7,077 bases of DNA from Thermaceae bacterium (GCA_026989475.1 JALSJG010000007.1:1-7077), one strand, 5' to 3'. Numbered from the stretch's first letter, positions 1-6,608 are shown. Made by a program: numbers and translations. The notes: a model not told the origin generated them from the letters alone.

Positions 1-777
1 GAGCGGGTCTTCGACGAGTTTAAGAAGATTCTGCAAAGCTCCCACGCGGCGTTTGGGGTACAAAAGCTCCACGAATCGGGCCTGCTCGCCGCGTATCTCC
101 CAGAGCTCGCGAACGCCAAAGACGTGCTCCAGGGGGGCTACCACCACGCCGACGTCTTTGGCCACACCCTCGAGGCCCTCGCCTACCTGACGGAGGCCTT
201 TCCCCAAAGCTCCCTCTCGCTGAGGCTCGCGGTGCTCTTACACGACCTGGCGAAACCCCTGGTGCGCCAGTGGGACGAAAACCGGGACTACTGGCGGTTT
301 TTCTACCACGACGAGGACGGGGCCTGGCTCGCCCGGGCGGTGCTTAGAAGGCTCCGGGCGGGAAAAGCACTCGAGGAACGGGTCTTCGCCCTGATCCGCC
401 ACCACATGAAGACGCCCCCCGAGGGCGAGCGGGCGCTTCGCCGCTGGGTCTACCGCTACCGCGGGCTCCTCCCGGACCTCCTCCTGCTCCAGATCGCCGA
501 CCGGGCGGCAAGCCGGGGCCCCCGCGCAAACCCAGAAGAGGTGCACCGGTTTAAGCGAACCCTGCACCGCGTGGAGCAAATCCTGAAGACGCTCCCCGAA
601 AAACCCCTCCTTTCCGGCCAGGAGATCATCGCGCTGCTCGGGATCGAGCCCGGGCCGAGGGTGGGCGAGGCCCAGCGGGCGCTTCTCCTCGCCCAGGCCG
701 AGGGGCGGGTACGCTCACACGAAGAGGCTAAGATTTTCCTATTATGGTGGCATGAAGCCAAAGCTCAGGACGCTTGA
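1..777 (+). CDS. tRNA nucleotidyltransferase / poly(A) polymerase family protein, HD-domain body (5' partial)
   Basis: The reading frame is open from the first base, so the gene begins upstream; 258 codons are visible. Residues 1-40 of the visible part (starting ERVFDEFKKIL, then KLHESGLLAAYLPEL) match the RNA-binding 'neck/body' helices that follow the catalytic head in this family. An HD phosphohydrolase domain follows: H48/H49 and H55 in YHHADVFGHTLEAL, the HD pair H81-D82 in LLHDLAKP, H103 in FYHDEDGA, and H134-H135. The tail (LSGQEIIALLGIEPGPRVGEAQ) is the usual C-terminal block of CCA-adding and related enzymes. Such enzymes add CC, A or CCA to tRNA 3' ends; in Deinococcus and Aquifex the work is split between two enzymes, so with the catalytic head missing I cannot say which activity this one has. 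The HD part may also act as a phosphatase or phosphodiesterase. A GTG at 124 is not the start, because homology runs through it. The end overlaps the next gene by 26 bp. Confidence 0.88.
   Translation, partial: ERVFDEFKKILQSSHAAFGVQKLHESGLLAAYLPELANAKDVLQGGYHHADVFGHTLEALAYLTEAFPQSSLSLRLAVLLHDLAKPLVRQWDENRDYWRFFYHDEDGAWLARAVLRRLRAGKALEERVFALIRHHMKTPPEGERALRRWVYRYRGLLPDLLLLQIADRAASRGPRANPEEVHRFKRTLHRVEQILKTLPEKPLLSGQEIIALLGIEPGPRVGEAQRALLLAQAEGRVRSHEEAKIFLLWWHEAKAQDA
740..745 (+). promoter_or_regulatory. Candidate -10 element (TATTAT) for a leaderless Memo-family transcript
   Basis: TATTAT fits the TAnnnT -10 consensus and ends 6 bases before the ATG at 752. It sits in an AT-rich patch (about 730-745) inside the 3' end of the nucleotidyltransferase gene. 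No Shine-Dalgarno sequence precedes the ATG. In Deinococcus, TAnnnT boxes placed 5-7 bases before the start codon commonly give leaderless mRNAs, so this spacing is suggestive. I see no TTGACA-like -35 at the usual distance, and the bases also encode part of the upstream protein, so chance is possible. Confidence 0.35.
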
Positions 778-1885
778 CATCCAACCCACCCCCGAGGGCT
801 ACCTCCTCCGCGACCCCTACGGCGTAAGCCAAGAGGTGCTGGTGCTCTCGCCCGAGGCGATGTACCTGGCAAGCCTGATGGACGGCACCCGGACCCTCGA
901 GGAGATCCAGGCAGAAATCCTCAAGGGCTCGGGGAGCGTGGTCCCCAGGGAAAAGCTCGAGGAACTCCAAAACGCCCTGGAAAAGGCGGGCTTTTTGGAG
1001 ACCGAGGAGATCCTAGGAAAAATCGCCGAGGCCGAACGCGCCTTCCTTTCGAAACCCCGCCCCATGGCCCTCGCCCAAGCCAGCTACCCCGGGACCCAGG
1101 AAGGCTTCGAGGCTTTTTTGAACGGGATGCTCGCCTTCGCTCCCGAGGTGGAGGAAAGGCCCCTCCAAGCCCTTTTGATGCCCCACCTCGAGCTCAGGCG
1201 GGTCCCCGAGGCCTACGGCGCCGCCTACCGGGCGATGCAAAAAACCCCGGCCCCCGAGCGGGTCCTGATCCTCGGGGTGGCCCACCGCCCGATCCGGGGG
1301 CCGGCGGCGGCGCTTCCGCTTTCGATCGAGACCCCCCACGGCGTGCTCGAGGCCGACCTCGAGGCCTTGCAGGCGCTCGATGCCCTGGTGGGCTTCGAGC
1401 TCTTCCGCGAGCCGCTCGCCTTCAAGGAGGAGCACTCGATCGAGTTCCCGGCGATCTTCGTAAAAGCCGCCTGGCCGAGCGCCGAGGTACTGCCCCTGAT
1501 CGTCGCAAGCGAGGACGAAGCCGCCCTCAAAGAGCTCGCGGAGGCCCTCCGGCTCCTGGCCAAGGAGCGGCCCTTCTTCCCCTTGCTCGCGGTCGACCTC
1601 TCCCACGTCGGCGGCCGCTTCGGCCACGGGCCGATCGGCCCCGAGCTCAAGAAAAAAGCCGAACGCACCGACCGAAGCTACCTCGACCTCCTCGCCCGGC
1701 GTCGGTTCGAGGAAGCCTTCCAGTTCCTGAGCGACCGCGAGAACGACACCTATATCGACGCCCTCGGGGCCGCCCAAGCGGCGAGCCGGGTGATCGTGGG
1801 CGAGGGTCGGGTACTCGCCTACCAACTCTCCCCCGAGCTCGAAACCCTCTCCGCCGTGGGGGCGGGGGCGGTGGGATGGTACTAG
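752..1885 (+). CDS. Memo-family protein (AmmeMemoRadiSam system protein B-like) with N-terminal PqqD-like domain
   Basis: The protein has 377 residues. Residues 12-85 (DPYG at 21-24, LSPEAMYLASLMDGTRTLEEI at 32-52, then a helix pair ending in GFLET) look like a PqqD-like winged-helix domain, a fold that binds leader peptides in radical-SAM peptide pathways. Residues 138-377 form the Memo domain: MPHLELRR with H145, VLILGVAHRP with H178, an ETPHGVLEAD strand, the EEHSIEF signature (E227, H228, S229), and the DLSHVGGRFG block (D282, H285). This arrangement matches the long bacterial Memo subfamily of about 400 residues. Memo relatives resemble class III extradiol dioxygenases; the cellular role in bacteria is unproved. 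The motif that usually carries a CG pair, a metal-site cysteine, reads DALGAAQAA (336-344), so that cysteine is absent; the two metal-region histidines remain. No AMMECR1 or radical-SAM partner is in the window. The ATG at 752 is the only plausible start; it lacks a Shine-Dalgarno and overlaps the upstream gene by 26 bp. Confidence 0.85.
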   Translation: MKPKLRTLDIQPTPEGYLLRDPYGVSQEVLVLSPEAMYLASLMDGTRTLEEIQAEILKGSGSVVPREKLEELQNALEKAGFLETEEILGKIAEAERAFLSKPRPMALAQASYPGTQEGFEAFLNGMLAFAPEVEERPLQALLMPHLELRRVPEAYGAAYRAMQKTPAPERVLILGVAHRPIRGPAAALPLSIETPHGVLEADLEALQALDALVGFELFREPLAFKEEHSIEFPAIFVKAAWPSAEVLPLIVASEDEAALKELAEALRLLAKERPFFPLLAVDLSHVGGRFGHGPIGPELKKKAERTDRSYLDLLARRRFEEAFQFLSDRENDTYIDALGAAQAASRVIVGEGRVLAYQLSPELETLSAVGAGAVGWY

Positions 1886-1900
1886 AGGGCTTGTAGCTTA

Positions 1901-1928
1901 TGGCTCGTGGAAAATTTTCCACGGGCCA
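1901..1928. terminator. Palindrome between convergent genes, likely bidirectional terminator
   Basis: Bases 1906-1923 form a perfect 18-bp palindrome centred on AAAATTTT. Pairing extends outward to 1901-1928 with one G-T wobble, giving arms of up to 14 bp; in RNA the stem would be about 10 bp with a loop drawn from the A/T core. It occupies almost the whole gap between the stop codon of the Memo gene (1885) and the stop of metG (1936), where both transcripts should end. Neither side has a clear U-tract after the stem, so it may work imperfectly as an intrinsic terminator; a protein-binding dyad is a less likely reading. Confidence 0.65.
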
Positions 1929-1935
1929 CGGAGCC

Positions 1936-3816
1936 TCATCGCACCCTCGCCCCCGCCTTCACCTCGCCCGAAGGGGCAAGGAGGGCAAGGCGGCCCTCGT
2001 CGTCCTCGGCGGCGAGGATCATGCCCTCGGAGACGATGCCCCGGAGCTTCCGGGGCTTTAGGTTCGCGAGCAGCACCACCTTTTTACCCACGAGATCCTC
2101 GGGCCGGTAGTACTCGGCGAGGCCACCGACCACGGTACGCTCCTCGTCGCCAAGGCGAAGTTTTAAAACCAAGAGCCGGTCGGCGTTCGGGTGCTTTTCG
2201 GCAGCGACGACCTCGGCGATCCTGAGGTCGAGCTTGGCGAAGTCCTCGTACGCGATCGAGTCAACACGTTCCTTTTCCACGGAGGGTTCCTCCTTCGCCC
2301 GCTCTTCGATCTTGGGAAAGAGGACCGGCGCCTCCTTGGGCAGCTCGGCGCCCGCCAGGGTGCCAAAGCGCTCGGCCTCGGCCAGGGTGGTCTTCGGGAG
2401 ACCGAGGGCGGCCCGGAGTTCGCCCATCTTTCCCGGCATCACGGGCTCAAAAAGGGCGCTCGCCACCCGAAGGCCCTCGACGAGCTCGTAAAGCACCCGG
2501 GAAAGCCGATTGCTTTCGCCTTTCTTCGCAAGCTCCCAGGGCTTTTCCTCGTTGACGTAGCGGTTCAGCCGCCGCACCCACTCGATCGCGACCTCAAGCG
2601 CCTGGTGGAAGCGGAGCCCGCGGGCAAGCTCGCGGTAGCGGCCCACCGCCTCCCTCGCCTCCTTGGAAAGCGGCCCTTCCTCTACGCCCTCGGGCCGCTC
2701 GACCCGGCCGCCCGCGTACTTCAAGACCATCGCCCGCACCCGTTGCACCAGGTTGCCCAGGTCGTGGGCGAGCTCGGAGACGTAGCGCTCTTTTAAGCCC
2801 TCCTCCCCCACCGGGCCATCCTGGCCGTAGGGGATCTCGCGGAGGAGGTAGTAGCGAACCGGGTCGGGGCCGTACTTCCTCGCAAGCGCGAAGGGATCGA
2901 CCACGTTGCCGAGGCTTTTCGACATCTTGCGCCCGTCGGGCCCGAGCAAATAGCCGCCGACGTTCAGGTGGCGGTAAAGGGGGATCCCCGCCGCCTTCAG
3001 CATCGTAGGCCAGAAGACCGCGTGGGGCTTTAGGATGTCCTTTCCAATCATGTGGTTCGCCGCCGGCCAGTAGCGCCTGTAACGCTCGCCCTCGGGGTAG
3101 CCGAGCGCCGAGATGTAGTTGATCAGGGCGTCGAACCAGACGTAGGTGACGTGGGTGGGGTCCCAGGGCAGCTCGATCCCCCAGGGCACCCGGGACTTCG
3201 GGCGGCTGATCGAGAGATCCCCGATCGGCTCGGCGAGCATCGCGAGGACCTCGTGACGGTAGCCCTCGGGGCGGATGAAGTCCGGGTGTTGCTCGATATA
3301 GTCCCGAAGCCAGGGTCGGTATTTTTCCATCTTGAAAAAGTAGTTCCCCTCCCGCCGCCGCTCGGGCTCGATGCCGTGGTCGGGGCACTTGCCGTCCACG
3401 AGCTCTTTCTCGGTCAGAAAGCGCTCGCAGCCGACGCAATAGAGCCCCTCGTACTCGCCGTAGTAGATGTCGCCGGCGTCGTAGACCTTCTGCAGGACGT
3501 ACTGGACTACCTTCTTGTGACGCTCCTCGGTGGTGCGGATAAAGTCGTCGTAGGCGATCCCTAAAAGCTCCCAAGCCGCTTTGAACTTCGACGACATCCG
3601 GTCGACGAACTCCTTTGGGCTCATCCCGGCTTTCTCCGCGGCCTGGGCGATTTTTTCCCCGTGCTCGTCGGTGCCGGTGAGGAAGAAGACGTCGTAGCCG
3701 TCCAGGCGATGAAAGCGCGCGAGAAAATCGGCCACGATCGTGGTGTAGGCGTGGCCGATGTGGGGCGCGGCGTTGACGTAGTAGATCGGGGTGGTGACGT
3801 AGAAGACCTTGTCCAT
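1936..3816 (-). CDS. metG: Methionyl-tRNA synthetase
   Basis: This cytoplasmic class I enzyme of 626 residues charges tRNA(Met) and tRNA(fMet) with methionine using ATP. The Rossmann catalytic core begins at the N-terminus with the HIGH motif at residues 19-22 (PHIGHAYTT) and carries KMSKS at 297-301. A zinc knuckle lies in the connective-peptide region: C127, C130, C144 and H147 (CVGC ... CPDH), the single-knuckle type of Thermus. The anticodon-binding helical bundle covers about 345-475, with the anticodon-recognition segment LNRYVNEEKPWEL at 417-429. Residues 520-626 are a C-terminal EMAPII/Trbp111-like tRNA-binding OB fold (DFAKLDLRIAEV, KHPNADRLLVLKL, NLKPRKLRG), which in other long MetRS enzymes also drives dimerisation. 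The length is normal for this type and no key residue is missing. The ATG start aligns with the expected N-terminus; an AAGG lies just upstream, closer than usual. It follows the flavoenzyme gene after 11 bp, so cotranscription is likely. Confidence 0.98.
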   Translation of the reverse strand: MDKVFYVTTPIYYVNAAPHIGHAYTTIVADFLARFHRLDGYDVFFLTGTDEHGEKIAQAAEKAGMSPKEFVDRMSSKFKAAWELLGIAYDDFIRTTEERHKKVVQYVLQKVYDAGDIYYGEYEGLYCVGCERFLTEKELVDGKCPDHGIEPERRREGNYFFKMEKYRPWLRDYIEQHPDFIRPEGYRHEVLAMLAEPIGDLSISRPKSRVPWGIELPWDPTHVTYVWFDALINYISALGYPEGERYRRYWPAANHMIGKDILKPHAVFWPTMLKAAGIPLYRHLNVGGYLLGPDGRKMSKSLGNVVDPFALARKYGPDPVRYYLLREIPYGQDGPVGEEGLKERYVSELAHDLGNLVQRVRAMVLKYAGGRVERPEGVEEGPLSKEAREAVGRYRELARGLRFHQALEVAIEWVRRLNRYVNEEKPWELAKKGESNRLSRVLYELVEGLRVASALFEPVMPGKMGELRAALGLPKTTLAEAERFGTLAGAELPKEAPVLFPKIEERAKEEPSVEKERVDSIAYEDFAKLDLRIAEVVAAEKHPNADRLLVLKLRLGDEERTVVGGLAEYYRPEDLVGKKVVLLANLKPRKLRGIVSEGMILAAEDDEGRLALLAPSGEVKAGARVR

Positions 3817-3824
3817 GACCTTGG

Positions 3825-3830
3825 ATTCTA
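3825..3830 (-). promoter_or_regulatory. Candidate -10 element (TAGAAT) for metG
   Basis: On the - strand TAGAAT matches the TAnnnT -10 consensus and ends 8 bases before the metG ATG; its first three bases are the TAG stop of the upstream flavoenzyme gene. Transcription from it would start at or a base or two from the ATG, giving a leaderless or nearly leaderless mRNA. The hexamer at the expected -35 position is GGGTCT, a poor match. metG is essential and would benefit from its own promoter, but readthrough from the upstream genes would also suffice. Confidence 0.35.
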
Positions 3831-4961
3831 AACGATCCCCGCCTCAGAGACCCGCCGGCCCCGCGCAAAGCGGGCAAGCGAAAAAGCGGATAGTCCCGCG
3901 GCTTTTCCTTCCAGCATCCAGTCGGCAAGCCGTCTGCCCACGGCCGGGGCGTGCTGGGCGCCGTGGCCGGAAAACCCGGTGGCGACCCAGGCCCCCTCGA
4001 GCCCCGGCACCGGCCCGAGGATCGCGTTTTTATCGGGTGTCTCCGCGTAGTAGCCCCACCAGGCGCCTTTGAGGTCGAGGCCGAGCGAGGAAAACCAGGG
4101 AAAGCGTACCGCCATCCGACGGGCCACCTCCTCAAACCACTCCCCGTCCACCCCCTCGAAAAATCCGGGCGGCTGGTCGGGACGGGAGGCCCCGAAGAGG
4201 TAGCGGGGTCCTTCCGGCCGGAAGTAGACGCCGGTACCCGCGTCCACCACCAGCGGCCCGGGCCGGGCGCCCGCGGGGGCGGTGAGGTAGATCGAGCGGC
4301 GGTAGGGCGCGACGGGAAGCCGGTATCCGGCGCGCTCGGCGACGCGGGCGGACCAGGCACCGGCGGCATTCACCCAAAGCGGGGCCTCGAAGGTCTCCTT
4401 TGGGGTCACGATCCGCCAGATTCCTCCCGAAAACCGGGCCTTTAAAAGCGGCGACTCGGTGAAAAGAAACGCCCCCTCATCCCGCGCCGCCTTGAGGTAG
4501 GCGAGGGCGACGGTGGGGGGGTCGAAGACGCCGTCTTCGGGCCCGTAGCTCGCAGCTACGAGGCCCTTCGGGTCAAACTCCACGAGCTTGCGGGCCTCTT
4601 CCAGCGACAAAAGCTCGACCGGGTAGCCAAGCGCCCTCAGGCGGCGCATCGCTTTCGACCAGGACGACCAGGTAGAGGCGGGGTGCAGGAAGAGGTAGCC
4701 CCGGGGGCGGTAGCCGGCGTCCACGCCGAAGGTTTCGGGGAAGGCCTTTAAGAGCTCGAGGCTTTCCGCCGAGAGCTCGGCGTTTCGGGGGTTCGAAAAC
4801 TGCAGCCGGATGCCCCCCGCGCTCTTTGCGGTGGCGCCGGTGGCGGGGGCAGGGGCGGCCTCGAGGACCGCCACCCGCACCCCCCGCTCGGCAAGGTGGT
4901 AGGCGAGGCTCGCGCCGACGATGCCGGCGCCCACCACGACCGCGTCAAAGGTCCTGGCCAA
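3828..4961 (-). CDS. FAD-dependent oxidoreductase, DAO family (sarcosine oxidase beta-like)
   Basis: The protein has 377 residues. The N-terminal beta-alpha-beta FAD-binding fold shows GAGIVG at residues 11-16 and the ribose-binding acidic residue E34 in VAVLEA. GATAKSAGGIRLQFS (42-56) is the flavin-contacting segment typical of the glycine/D-amino-acid oxidase family, close to heterotetrameric sarcosine oxidase and proline dehydrogenase beta subunits. NAAGAWS (198-204), YYAETPDKNAILGPVPG (304-320) and GFSGHGAQHAPAVGR (329-343) complete the family pattern. No signal peptide or membrane segment is visible, so it should be cytoplasmic. The expected chemistry is flavin-linked oxidation of a C-N bond in an amino acid or N-methylated amine, but the substrate is unknown. 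I see no cysteine, so the cysteinyl-FAD link of monomeric sarcosine oxidase is not possible. The start is a TTG at 4961-4959 preceded by GGAAGG six bases away; later GTG codons would cut into the FAD motif. It overlaps the aldehyde dehydrogenase gene by 17 bp, suggesting translational coupling. Confidence 0.88.
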   Translation of the reverse strand: MARTFDAVVVGAGIVGASLAYHLAERGVRVAVLEAAPAPATGATAKSAGGIRLQFSNPRNAELSAESLELLKAFPETFGVDAGYRPRGYLFLHPASTWSSWSKAMRRLRALGYPVELLSLEEARKLVEFDPKGLVAASYGPEDGVFDPPTVALAYLKAARDEGAFLFTESPLLKARFSGGIWRIVTPKETFEAPLWVNAAGAWSARVAERAGYRLPVAPYRRSIYLTAPAGARPGPLVVDAGTGVYFRPEGPRYLFGASRPDQPPGFFEGVDGEWFEEVARRMAVRFPWFSSLGLDLKGAWWGYYAETPDKNAILGPVPGLEGAWVATGFSGHGAQHAPAVGRRLADWMLEGKAAGLSAFSLARFARGRRVSEAGIV

Positions 4962-6543
4962 GGGTCGCCTTCCAGTCGGTGGGCGCCTTCGGCGCCACGT
5001 ACTCGGTGTCCATCTGGGCGAGCTGGAGTTTACCGGAGTATTCGTCGTTCACCGCCTGCCAGACGGTGTACTCCTCGAGCACCCAGACTCCCGACTCGCG
5101 GGCGCCGTTTCCCGAGGCGCGCACGCCGCCAAAGGGCATGTGGGCCTCGGCCCCGACGGTGGTGTTGTTGATGTTCACCATGCCTGCCTGGATTCGGTTT
5201 CTAAACTGGTAGGCCCAAAGGCGGTTTTGGGTGTAGATCGCCGAGGAGAGGCCGTAGGGGTGGTCGTTCGCGGCCTCGATCGCCTCGTCGATGCCGTCCA
5301 CCTTGATCAGGTTGACGGTGGGGCCGAAGATCTCCTCCCGGGTCTGGGTCATGCCGCGCCTTGCCTCCCAAACCGTGGGCCAGCCGAAAAGCCCGGCCTC
5401 GGGGTCGCCCTGGAAGTGGGGATAGGGGTTGTCTTTGGTGATGCGTTTTTTGCCGAGGAGAAGCGTCGCCCCCTCGCGCGCGCCCCAGTCGTAGTGCTCG
5501 AGCCAGCGCTTGAAAAGCCGCTCGTTGATGAAGGGGCCGTAGGTGACGTCCTCAAAGAGCAGCGGGTTTCCGATCCGGGTCTCGGCGGCCATCTCAAGGA
5601 AGCGTTTCTTGAACTCGTCGTAGATCGGCGCGTCCACGATAAGGTTCCCCGCCGAGGTGCAGCGCTGGCCGCCGGTGGCAAAGGTGCTCCACCAGGCGCC
5701 GTGGAGCGCGTTTTCAAGATCGGCGTCGCGCATGACCACGAGCGGGTTCTTGCCCCCGAGCTCGAGAGTCGCCTTGATCAGGGCCCGGCCCGCCTTCTCA
5801 CCGATGATCCGGCCCACCTTGGTGCTGCCGGTGAAGGCGAACTTATCGAGAAGCCCCTCGTCGATGAGGTTCACGAGGGCCTCGCCGGTCGAATCCTTAC
5901 CGCCGCCGAAGACGACGTTGATCACCCCGGGAGGAAGCCCCGCCTCCTCGAAGAGCTTGACGAAGAGGAACGAGAGCACCGGAGCGTCGTCCGAGGGCTT
6001 CCAGACCACGGTATTGCCGGTGAGCACCGCCGGAATGAGCTTCCAACTCGGTACCGCGATGGGAAAGTTTCCGGCGGTGATCATCCCCACCACGCCGAGG
6101 GGGCGACGGAAGGTAAAAAGGTCCTTGTTGCGCATCTCGCTGGGGACGGTCTGGCCATAAAGCCGCCGCCCCTCGCTCGCGAAGAAGACCGCGGTGTCGA
6201 TCGCCTCCTGCACGTCCCCCCGGGCTTCCTTCAAGGTCTTTCCCACCTCGCGGACCATGAGCCGGGCAAGGGTCTCCTTCTCCCGCTCCAGGATCTTCGC
6301 CAGGTTAAAGAGCACCCCGCCCCGGACCGGGGCCGGCGTCGCCGACCACTCGGAAAAGGCCGCCCGGGCGGCGGCGATCGCCTTTCTGAGCGTCGCCGCG
6401 TTGCCCTCGGGGAAGATCGCCACCAGGTCCTCGAAGTCCGAGGGATTTCGGTCCTCGAACTCGGGGCCCTCATACACCTCCTCGCCGCCGATCAGGTGGC
6501 CGGCGATCAGGGTGTTGCCGTACTTGGAACGTTCGGTCCGCAT
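4945..6543 (-). CDS. NAD(P)+-dependent aldehyde dehydrogenase family protein
   Basis: With the ATG at 6543 the protein has 532 residues, somewhat longer than the usual 480-500. It oxidises an aldehyde to an acid by way of a thiohemiacetal. Key residues are all present: the oxyanion asparagine N159 in TAGNFPIAVPSWK, cofactor-binding K182 in VVWKPS, FTGSTKVGR (238-245 region) for the cofactor phosphates, the general base E261 in LELGGKNP, the nucleophile C295 in GGQRCTSAGN, E404 in EEIFGP, and the FGGVRASGNG motif at 471-480. The tail from about 497 (AVNDEYSGKLQLAQ) extends beyond the usual core. The pattern recalls alpha-ketoglutaric-semialdehyde or amino-acid-semialdehyde dehydrogenases, but the substrate cannot be assigned. 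A TTG at 6579 could add 12 residues; I prefer 6543 because AAAGGGG lies six bases before it and the added residues look like untranslated leader. It is the first gene of a coupled pair with the flavoenzyme. Confidence 0.93.
   Translation of the reverse strand: MRTERSKYGNTLIAGHLIGGEEVYEGPEFEDRNPSDFEDLVAIFPEGNAATLRKAIAAARAAFSEWSATPAPVRGGVLFNLAKILEREKETLARLMVREVGKTLKEARGDVQEAIDTAVFFASEGRRLYGQTVPSEMRNKDLFTFRRPLGVVGMITAGNFPIAVPSWKLIPAVLTGNTVVWKPSDDAPVLSFLFVKLFEEAGLPPGVINVVFGGGKDSTGEALVNLIDEGLLDKFAFTGSTKVGRIIGEKAGRALIKATLELGGKNPLVVMRDADLENALHGAWWSTFATGGQRCTSAGNLIVDAPIYDEFKKRFLEMAAETRIGNPLLFEDVTYGPFINERLFKRWLEHYDWGAREGATLLLGKKRITKDNPYPHFQGDPEAGLFGWPTVWEARRGMTQTREEIFGPTVNLIKVDGIDEAIEAANDHPYGLSSAIYTQNRLWAYQFRNRIQAGMVNINNTTVGAEAHMPFGGVRASGNGARESGVWVLEEYTVWQAVNDEYSGKLQLAQMDTEYVAPKAPTDWKATLGQDL
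4968..4973 (-). promoter_or_regulatory. Ribosome binding site supporting a TTG start of the FAD oxidoreductase
   Basis: GGAAGG on the - strand lies six bases before the TTG at 4961-4959, inside the last codons of the aldehyde dehydrogenase gene. It decides the start: no ATG or GTG lies between it and the FAD-binding glycine motif, and the TTG places that motif at the usual distance from the N-terminus. Confidence 0.7.
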
Positions 6544-6549
6544 GGCTTT

Positions 6550-6556
6550 CCCCTTT
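6550..6556 (-). promoter_or_regulatory. Ribosome binding site setting the aldehyde dehydrogenase start
   Basis: AAAGGGG on the - strand ends six bases before the ATG at 6543. A second GGGG lies just upstream at 6560-6557. Together they support the ATG at 6543 over the in-frame TTG at 6579, which sits directly at the foot of the upstream hairpin. Confidence 0.7.
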
Positions 6557-6563
6557 CCCCTGG

Positions 6564-6569
6564 AGCTTA
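6564..6569 (-). promoter_or_regulatory. Weak candidate -10 element (TAAGCT) for the aldehyde dehydrogenase genes
   Basis: On the - strand TAAGCT fits TAnnnT and lies 20 bases before the ATG at 6543, which would give a leader of about 14 bases that still contains the ribosome binding site. No -35-like sequence is visible at the usual distance, since that region is part of the GC-rich hairpin. The gap is only 79 bp, so this is the only place a dedicated promoter could sit without lying in ybjQ. Confidence 0.22.
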
Positions 6570-6580
6570 CCCGATTCAAC

Positions 6581-6608
6581 GGGGCGCCCGCCTGACGGCG
6601 GGCGCCCC
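6581..6608 (-). terminator. 12-bp perfect GC-rich hairpin after the YbjQ gene
   Basis: Bases 6581-6592 and 6597-6608 are perfectly complementary, with a 4-base loop (6593-6596). The stem is entirely G+C and begins 14 bases after the YbjQ stop codon. On the - strand it is followed by GTTGAATC rather than a U-tract, so it is either a weak or factor-assisted terminator or a structure that shields the 3' end of the upstream mRNA while allowing some readthrough. Confidence 0.65.

Noticed and set aside
124..777. GTG at 124 as the start of the nucleotidyltransferase-family gene
   Set aside because: The same frame is open to base 1 and the upstream residues fit the family's body helices, so the gene is cut by the window edge and does not start here.
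1013..1825. 270-codon open frame on the - strand opposite the Memo gene
   Set aside because: It is antisense to conserved Memo motifs, and its low-complexity G/E/L-rich translation resembles no family I know.
2594..4369. Long open frame (591 codons) on the - strand spanning metG and the flavoenzyme gene in another frame
   Set aside because: Its translation is dominated by R, P, G and A, crosses two well-supported genes and shows no motif; it is a frame shadow of GC-rich coding DNA.
6544..6579. N-terminal extension of the aldehyde dehydrogenase from a TTG at 6579
   Set aside because: The added 12 residues would use a weak start at the foot of the hairpin, whereas the ATG at 6543 has a well-spaced AAAGGGG.
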